A DNA stretch of 64,000 nt. Origin: Echinometra lucunter (taxonomy: Eukaryota; Echinodermata; Echinoidea; Camarodonta; Echinometridae). Under the pieces are notes generated by a model, which worked only from the letters and a program-made list of their open reading frames with translations, was not told the DNA's origin and searched no databases. The position numbers and the translations under genes are program-made. Positions 59,301-64,000 of this stretch are shown in pieces (positions within the stretch are counted from its first letter, which is position 1; every line of letters starts with the position of its first letter). The stretch covers positions 10,068,243 to 10,132,242 of the forward strand of contig CM057162.1 of NCBI GenBank assembly GCA_029962745.1. Direction: 5' to 3'.

Positions 59301-62300
59301 GGGGAAGAAAGAAAGACAGCACTGATCAGAAAGAGAGAGAGAGAGAAGGGGGAAGAAATAAAGACAGCATTGATCAGAAAGAGAGCAAGAGAAGGGGGAG
59401 AAAGAAAGACAGCATTGATCAGAAAGAGAGCGAGAGAGAGAAGGGGGAAGAAAGAAAGACAGCATTGATCAGAAAGAGAGAGAGAGAAGGGGGAAAAGAA
59501 AGACAGCATTGATCAGAAAGAGATAGAGCCAAGAGAACAAAATAAAAGAAAAAAAAATGATTGGGGAAGAGGAAGAAATAAAAAAGGAGGAGAAATAAAG
59601 AGAGTATTATTTAGAAAGGAATCAACAGAAACAAAGAGAGCAGAATGAGAAATGTAGGATGAAGAAAAAAAAGAGAGAAAAAGGGAGAGGAAGCCGAAAA
59701 GAAAATAATCTTTGGAGATCATTACAGAATACATTCTGAAACAAGATTATACAATACTATAAAAGTACTCAATCTACTACCAATTCATGAAATAAATTTT
59801 GACAAAAACAAAACTAAAATGATGTAAAATCATGACAAACTAACCTTTTGACCTGTACCAGCGGTCTTTCTTGATTTGAGTGATGGTGATCCTCTTCGAT
59901 GGAGTCTCTGTAAGAATCTTCCTAAGTAGGGCTAAAATTGAAAAAGTCCAGTTCCAAGTTAGATGAGGTCCTGAAATCTATCATACAACGACATCCTACT
60001 CCACTGAACTGGTTGAAAGCAGTTGTCATACGTATATGAATCAGTTGATGAGAATATTGCATGAATTTTCAATAAAACGTGTGCAATAGTCTTTAGTATT
60101 ATCCAACAATTTTAAGTCCACAATGAGTTTTGCCGGAGGCCAAAGTTTAGTACGAGTTTACATGAACTATATCAATAAATCTAGTCAACTGGACTTTTTA
60201 CGTCCTCTCCGGGACGCTTCATCAGGCCGACGGGTCTGTGGCGGCAATTGATTGTTGACCCATGACAGGGTCAGAGAATTCCAGAAAGCGCCAAGGAATC
60301 TTCCGAACTGCCGAATTGTAGGCTCTGGCTAGGTTGTGTCGCAGGCCCCCTCCTCGATTAAGGGATGGCTCCTCCCTTTACACGTAAATAAACTCTTTAA
60401 CTCCCCTCTCAAACCACCGTGCCTCTCGATCTACATGTAAGATAACAACGTCCTTGTTGTCAAAGGTGTGGTTACTACTGTTCAGATGGGAATATACCGC
60501 AAAATCTCCACATCCAGAAGAGCTAGCTTGTCTGTGCTGGTACATACATTTGGCTAAAGTCTGCTTTGTCTCTCCTATGCAGTTCTTCACACTCGTCATC
60601 CTTGCATTGAATGGCTTGGACAACATTATTTTGTTGGTCCTTCTGAGTCCTATCCTTAGGATGGACTAACTTCTGTCTCAATGTGTTGGTAGGCTTGAAA
60701 GAGACAGGACTTTGTCATGGGTCAACAACCAATTGCCGCAAAAGACCAGTCGGCCTGATGTGAAATGTCGCAACTCATAAACAAAGTAGATCCAGTTGAC
60801 TATATTTATTGATATAGTTCATGATCTACTTTACCTGGATGAGTGAGAACATTCAGTCATTCACAGACATACGAGTTTACAGTGCACAACAATAATGCGG
60901 AGCGATTGTCAGAAAAACACAAAAAATCAAAAGAATGGTTTCATTTTACACTATGCTACTCTAAAATTAATTGGTGAGCTTTTTCATTCTTTTCAATATT
61001 AAAGTTAGAAAGAATGTCACATTAAAAGGGTTCCCTGAAAAGGATTGCTCTTCAAATGCTTCAAACGAGAAATAACTTTGGGCAAAATATTTGTGTGTAT
61101 TTATGGTTCCACATTATCATTTTTCTGTGCAGTGGGAGGGGCTTTCAGGAGAAAAGTGAGTCCATTTCTCATCAAAATGATTACAAAATTTTCACCTAGA
61201 CACCTGTTTTTATGCACAACTAATCTACCATTCCTAGCTGCTTGTGCGAACACTTGTTGCACAGAGAACCTGCATGATCGAACTCAAATGTACCTTTAAG
61301 CAAAAAATAATATTCATGAATTCTTACCAAGGGGTGTGGTATCAATCTTCTTCCATGGCGATAGATGCATCTTTTTATCCAACCAATCACAATATTCCTT
61401 ACAACTGTATGTAGGCTCATCCCATGGCAACTCTGGAGGAAAAGAATTAAAAACAAAAAAAATTTAACCATGGGTTAAATTTGCATAAACACTGGTCTAA
61501 ACCATGGCAACTAGCTTGAAGTTAACGGCCCATGTCAAACACACATGTTCATTATTAGACTTTTCTGTACATGCTAAATCAAGCACACTTGAAATCTGCA
61601 TAAACTTTGGTCTAAATGGAAAGCATCTTTGCAAATTCGGGCCAAAGAGTTGAAGTTGCTTACCCCCAGCCAGCATAGCTAGCAATATAATCCCACAGGA
61701 CCATATATCAGCAGGCTCTGCATGGTACTCCTTCCTCTTAAGCACCTCTGGGGCAACGTAAGGTGGTGTCCCACAACACTTGCCCAAGAGACGCTCTTTA
61801 CCCTGGTGCCTGAAGACGGTAGCTAGCCCAAAGTCTGAAATCTTCAGATTATCTACAGTTTAATAGAGAAGGAAAAAAATTATGATAGCTTGTCTTTGAA
61901 CTTAAAGAAGTAGACTGTTAACATCTGAAATGAGCTTGCATATGTTTGTGCTATAGAATATTTTGAATTTTGTTATTTAAAGGCATTGGCTAACTTTGTG
62001 AGCAGCTGATTTAAAAAATTCTCAAACTAAGATTAAACATGTGTATGAATACTTGTATTTATACTCAAAAACCCTGAAACCAACCATAATTTGAAAGGAA
62101 AAGCTGTAAGTTAGATGCATACCGCGATTTTATTAGCTTTCGTCTCGAGAGACACTGAACTAAGAGGACCGTTTGCGCGAATTCAAAAATACCGTTACTT
62201 GCCTTCCGCCGCTTGATACGTCAATACACACAGTGCGGTCCGTTGAGTCATGTGCGCATGCGCACTCCTTACGTTGGGTCTATGCAACCGACATTGGTTC

Positions 62301-63135
62301 ACATTTCTAATATTTAGAAATACTTCCCGTGGATATTATGCTCTGAAACTTTCACACTGGTATTTTTACACTATAACCCTAATGTTTATCCCATTTTTAA
62401 GTAACAAAATGAGATTTTTTTAAAATCATAACAATGTTAGCCAATGCCTTTAATGCAAAAATAAAATTCAATCAAGGAAACACACATATATATAGCGAAA
62501 AAAGGGATGATGATAGTTGTTTGTATTATGATATAAGGGCTCGACACTAATGCTACATTTACACTATGTACCTGACGGCCAAGTTTAATAATAATGACAA
62601 TCAACATGACTTGTCTAGCACCAAATCCACTCTGTGGAGTGCTCAAGGGGCTTCTGGCAGCTGTGGACAAAACGGTATGGATGTGACACAGCACAGGGGG
62701 ACAGGATGGGCAAAGGTGACAGTCCGTGATTGCCGTGAATGCCGGGCCAGATTTTCAAATGGTCAAAAAATTTGCCACGGCAGTCACGGTGCGTATGGAT
62801 GAACGCACCAAAACGTGACACAACGTAATAGGCCATAACAAAAACTTGGAGGTGGAGATGGACAGGAAGTAAAAATGTCCAAATCCCACAGCACTCTACA
62901 TTTTGGGCAAACATGGCTGCCATGGCTGCCGGGAATATTATGTAACCATAGCATTACAGGCATGTGGGACACATAGGCCCCAAAATTTAGGTCTGGACCG
63001 CTAAAATTGAAATATTCTTACACCGGGGTATCTTAATACATGAAGAGCCCAGAATTTCAATCCGAACCCCCTAACAGTACCTAAAAGAGTCAGTGTGCAG
63101 CCTTGTGATGGTTCTAGAATATCTCCCCCCCCCCC

Positions 63136-63171
<36 letters not shown>

Positions 63172-63527
63172 AGCCATAATGATTTTTTTTTCTTTTTTTT
63201 TGTCACATGAGCCTTATTTGGCCAATCATTGCAAGGTAATTTTTTTTTTTTTATTATGGGATATAAAGTGAAGTATTAAGTGCTCATTGAGGACTGCAAC
63301 ATTCATTCAGTCAAGACAACAATGGTGACTCTCACATACAAATAAAAAAAAAAAACAATGGTGGTGCTGTGCATGGCAAACTTCAGACTTACCATGTTCA
63401 TCTAAGAGCAAATTTTCTGGTTTGAGGTCACGGTGCGTGACCCCTTTGACGTGAAGGTACTCCACACCGGATACGAGTTGTGAAAAGAAGCGATGAGCTT
63501 CAGCTGCTGGCATTCCTACATCAGGCT
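53300..63527 (-). CDS. chek1: Checkpoint kinase Chk1, C-terminal 372 residues (9 exons; N-terminus outside window)
   Basis: Exons in transcript order: 63527-63393, 61852-61664, 61432-61328, 59931-59845, 58533-58437, 57780-57606, 56505-56371, 55599-55498, 53392-53300. All phases agree. Seen: catalytic loop [16 protein letters not shown], magnesium loop [11 protein letters not shown], activation segment [33 protein letters not shown], a Ser-rich linker with SSSQP and FSFSQP, then the regulatory KA1-like C-terminus from [11 protein letters not shown] to [13 protein letters not shown]. About 100 residues (glycine loop, VAIK lysine, hinge) lie beyond 64000; the human protein has 476 aa. Family knowledge: Chk1 is the Ser/Thr kinase activated by ATR at stalled forks; it phosphorylates Cdc25. 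SSSQP and FSFSQP correspond to human Ser317 and Ser345, the ATR sites. Identification is certain; the first part of the gene cannot be judged. Confidence 0.96.
53393..53840. repeat. (GA)n-rich purine tract next to chek1 last exon
   Basis: About 440 bp of GAGA-rich sequence; on the chek1 (-) strand it is a very long polypyrimidine tract directly before the terminal acceptor. Leu/Ser-rich frames in it are not genes. Confidence 0.9.
54038..54212. mobile_element. pogo/Tigger-like MITE, copy 2
   Basis: CAGTGGACACTTGATATAAA to CTCGTTATACTGAGTTTCCC; shares about 170 bp in inverse orientation with 39200-39373. Confidence 0.65.
54277..54450. mobile_element. pogo/Tigger-like MITE, copy 3
   Basis: CAGTGAAACCTCCATATAAA to TATAACAAGGTTTGCCTG, flanked by TA on both sides as expected for pogo-type insertion. 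Next to copy 2 in the last chek1 intron. Confidence 0.7.
54872..55030 (+). pseudogene. SAP-domain-like ORF remnant in chek1 intron
   Basis: An open frame of about 50 codons contains [20 protein letters not shown] followed by ELVKLAVRV. This is the L-x3-L-x3-G-x4-G-x-K-x2-L pattern of the SAP DNA-binding helix-extended-helix motif. It ends at TAG 55028-55030 and has no ATG in frame after the upstream TAG. SAP domains occur at the N-terminus of some transposon-borne and YqaJ-type proteins; this is most likely a decayed transposon ORF. It is antisense to chek1. Confidence 0.45.
55244..55279 (-). terminator. Histone-type 3' stem-loop plus U7-like element inside chek1 intron
   Basis: On the - strand, GGCCCTTTTCAGGGCC (55279-55264) is identical to the H2A.X stem-loop, and CAAGAAAGA (55252-55244) follows after 11 nt. 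It is in sense orientation to chek1, about 220 nt after the donor of the penultimate exon. No histone coding sequence lies beside it. It could be a transposed histone gene tail; whether it works is unknown. Confidence 0.6.
55412..55447 (+). terminator. Second histone-type stem-loop plus U7-like element, inverted copy
   Basis: GGTCCTTTTCAGGGCC (55412-55427, one G-U wobble) is followed after 11 nt by CAAGAAAGA (55439-55447). It is the other arm of an inverted repeat with the cassette at 55244-55279 and is antisense to chek1. Confidence 0.55.
55498..55599 (-). CDS. chek1: chek1 exon: KA1 region, second part
   Basis: The acceptor is ATCTACAG and the donor is GTATGC; 34 codons. It encodes [20 protein letters not shown] and [14 protein letters not shown], nearly collinear with human VTISTTDRRNNKLIFK. 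Confidence 0.95.
56227..56360. mobile_element. Foldback with GGGCCAGTTTCTCAAAACC ends
   Basis: Left GGGCCAGTTTCTCAAAACC, right GGTTTTGAGAAGCTGGCCCC; 134 bp. It ends only about 10 bp from the donor of the neighbouring chek1 exon. Confidence 0.8.
56371..56505 (-). CDS. chek1: chek1 exon: KA1 region, first part
   Basis: The acceptor is CCCTTCAG and the donor is GTAAGA; phase 0 at both ends, 45 codons. [20 protein letters not shown] matches human WQRLVKRMTRFFTKL, the conserved autoinhibitory/nuclear-localisation motif; it ends SWKKSCPNQ. Confidence 0.95.
56558..56705. mobile_element. Second foldback family (GGGCCCTGTTTCAT ends)
   Basis: GGGCTCTGTTTCATAAAACT and its inverse bound about 148 bp. 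The core shares GATGCAAGGATTTCAGTAGC with the other foldback family, so the two families share an interior but differ at the ends. Confidence 0.75.
56763..56900. mobile_element. Foldback element copy in chek1 intron
   Basis: GGGGAGCATTTCATCAAGTG left end; right end CACTTGATGGAACACTTCCC. It lies about 57 bp from a related but distinct foldback at 56558-56705. Confidence 0.75.
57606..57780 (-). CDS. chek1: chek1 exon: SQ regulatory cluster
   Basis: The acceptor is CCCTGCAG and the donor is GTAAGG. It contains KVSSSQP and [20 protein letters not shown], then [13 protein letters not shown]. These align with human Ser317 and Ser345 contexts, so both ATR sites sit in one exon. Confidence 0.95.
58017..58371. 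mobile_element. hAT-like MITE in chek1 intron
   Basis: The element 58025-58363 has ends AGGGTTCATAC and GTATGAACCCT, flanked by TTCAAACC and GTCAAACC (7 of 8 match). The interior is repetitive TTCCATGACTTTCCAG-type sequence. It lies between the exons at 58437 and 57780. Confidence 0.75.
58437..58533 (-). CDS. chek1: chek1 exon: linker
   Basis: The acceptor is CTCTGTAG and the donor is GTAAGT. It encodes [20 protein letters not shown], then [11 protein letters not shown], and ends in phase 2. This linker is poorly conserved in the family; support comes from exact phase continuity and the downstream YKVSSSQP junction. Confidence 0.85.
59158..59530. repeat. ~46-bp minisatellite in chek1 intron
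   Basis: Eight copies of AAAGACAGCATTGATCAGAA set in GA-rich sequence, at 59181, 59230, 59274, 59320, 59369, 59413, 59463 and 59508; spacing alternates around 44-50 bp. Frames through it are low-complexity artefacts. Confidence 0.9.
59845..59931 (-). CDS. chek1: chek1 exon: end of kinase domain
   Basis: The acceptor is AATTTTAG and the donor is GTTAGT. It encodes [20 protein letters not shown] and KDRWYRSK, matching human [22 protein letters not shown]. At 87 nt it was located by phase and homology. Confidence 0.94.
60190..60226 (-). ncRNA. Hammerhead-ribozyme-like motif
   Basis: The - strand reads CTGATGA, then a 6-bp stem GCGTCC/GGACGT around CGGAGA, then AAAA where the hammerhead core needs GAAA. 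It lies in the LTR-like arm of the Penelope fragment, where hammerheads are known. It looks mutated, and stems I and III were not established. Confidence 0.35.
60378..60626 (-). pseudogene. GIY-YIG endonuclease fragment of a Penelope-like element
   Basis: An open frame of about 80 residues. The signature [17 protein letters not shown] aligns with the C-terminal half of Penelope-type GIY-YIG domains; the conserved IGET and arginine/glutamate positions remain. The product would be a truncated nuclease and is almost certainly inactive. Confidence 0.7.
61010..61270 (+). repeat. Dispersed repeat with TTGCTCTTCAAATGC core, chek1 intron copy
   Basis: GTTCCCTGAAAAGGATTGCT then CTTCAAATGC and CACCTGTTTTTATGCACAAC; same family as 23640-23960 and 28610-28930. 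Confidence 0.55.
61328..61432 (-). CDS. chek1: chek1 exon: kinase C-lobe
   Basis: The acceptor is TTCCTCCAG and the donor is GTAAGA. It encodes [20 protein letters not shown] followed by [14 protein letters not shown], the human LPWDQPSDSCQEYSDW region. Confidence 0.95.
61664..61852 (-). CDS. chek1: chek1 exon: DFG and activation segment
   Basis: The acceptor is AACTGTAG and the donor is GTAAGC. It begins by completing Asp, then [32 protein letters not shown], and ends [14 protein letters not shown]. The double Cys in KCCG replaces KMCG of human. Confidence 0.96.
61977..62453 (+). mobile_element. Family B MITE, copy 3, in chek1 intron
   Basis: It has the best-preserved ends: TTAAAGGCATTGGCTAAC and its exact inverse GTTAGCCAATGCCTTTAA. 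It lies between the catalytic-loop and DFG exons. Confidence 0.85.
63110..63260. repeat. Homopolymer runs in chek1 intron
   Basis: A C run followed by about 30 A, then two T runs. No other feature seen. Confidence 0.8.
63393..63527 (-). CDS. chek1: chek1 exon: catalytic loop
   Basis: The acceptor is CTTTCTCAG and the donor is GTAAGT. It encodes [20 protein letters not shown], then [20 protein letters not shown], matching human from EPDIGMP onwards. HRD aspartate, lysine and asparagine are all intact. Confidence 0.96.
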
Positions 63528-63777
63528 CTGAGAAAGAAAGAAGATGAGATCCTTTTGAAAATGAGTCGTTAACAGAAAAAAAGATGTAATAGTAGCAGTA
63601 GTAGTAGTTCTAACTACAATTGATAGTAATTCATATCAACAATAACGGTAATTCATATCAATTTCCTAAAACTATCTGCTGCCCCTTGTTGTTTATCTAG
63701 ATGCAGAATCTTGAAAGCTACGGCCCCCTTAGTGGATCGACTCACTGACCCTGAGAAAGATATAATAAAATACTACC

Positions 63778-63796
63778 ACCACAACTACTACTACTG

Positions 63797-63857
<61 letters not shown>

Positions 63858-63945
63858 TACTACTACTACTACTACGACTACTACTACTAATGATAATAAT
63901 AATAATAATAAAACTAATAATAACAGTAACAATAATCATAATAAT
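63778..63945 (+). repeat. (ACT)n and (AAT)n microsatellite
   Basis: About 110 bp of ACT units then AAT units, in the chek1 intron running off the right end. No chek1 exon was found in 63528-64000. Confidence 0.95.
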
Positions 63946-64000
63946 AATCTGATTAACCAAGCGAAGCCTGAGCCTCATCATTAATTAGACTGTTCTTCCT

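Larger units (their letters stand above)
60160..60830 (-). mobile_element. Decayed Penelope-like element fragment
   Basis: A - strand frame at 60626-60378 encodes [20 protein letters not shown], then a middle part, and [18 protein letters not shown]. This matches the GIY-YIG endonuclease domain of Penelope-like retroelements (IGET...[15 protein letters not shown]). Frameshifts follow. Inverted repeats of about 100 bp flank it (about 60160-60262 and 60715-60830), sharing CATGAACTATATCAATAAAT and GGCAATTG-TTGTTGACCCAT. No reverse transcriptase is left. Family knowledge: such elements carry LTR-like ends, often with hammerhead ribozymes. It lies in a chek1 intron, same strand. Confidence 0.75.

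Noticed and set aside
59120..59512. Frames of about 130 codons on both strands with regular repeats
   Set aside because: They follow from a ~46-bp GA-rich minisatellite and have no family features.

Overview
The window is animal nuclear DNA: AT-rich, intron-rich, with canonical GT/AG splice sites and dense short transposons, foldback elements and microsatellites. An echinoderm, probably a sea urchin, fits best. The single histone gene ends in a GGCCCTTTTCAGGGCC stem-loop followed by CAAGAAAGA, the downstream element classically described in sea urchin histone genes. Species cannot be fixed from the sequence, and another invertebrate deuterostome is possible.

Three protein genes are well supported. 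(1) A complete kirrel/Neph-type immunoglobulin cell-adhesion receptor lies on the + strand at 10483-34747. It has 11 coding exons; my splice model is in frame throughout (2235 nt, 744 residues) and gives signal peptide, five Ig domains, one transmembrane helix, and a cytoplasmic tail ending in a PDZ-ligand-like TNV. (2) An intronless H2A.X histone gene lies on the + strand at 45436-45846 and ends in SQEY. (3) The C-terminal three quarters of checkpoint kinase Chk1 lies on the - strand at 53300-63527. It has nine exons and 372 residues; the N-terminal exons lie beyond the right edge. A speculative two-exon small ORF (59 aa) lies on the - strand at 43718-44487.

Layout: 1-10 kb is intergenic repeats, including a 1.6 kb hAT-like element built of about 52-bp tandem repeats. 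10.5-34.9 kb is the kirrel gene, with a 9.9 kb first intron. 35-45.2 kb is intergenic. 45.3-45.9 kb is H2A.X. 46-53.2 kb is intergenic. 53.3-64 kb is chk1 with transposon-filled introns. H2A.X and Chk1 are both substrates of ATM/ATR-family kinases, and from memory KIRREL3, CHEK1 and H2AX all lie on human 11q23-q24, so the neighbourhood may be a remnant of ancient synteny.

The most unusual structures are: a pair of histone-type 3'-processing cassettes in inverted orientation inside a chk1 intron; a 183-bp inverted-repeat element carrying telomere-like TTAGGG repeats with a perfect 9-bp target duplication; tandem copies of the kirrel transmembrane-exon splice acceptor; several unrelated TTAA-bounded MITE families; and a decayed Penelope-like GIY-YIG fragment flanked by inverted repeats with a hammerhead-like motif.
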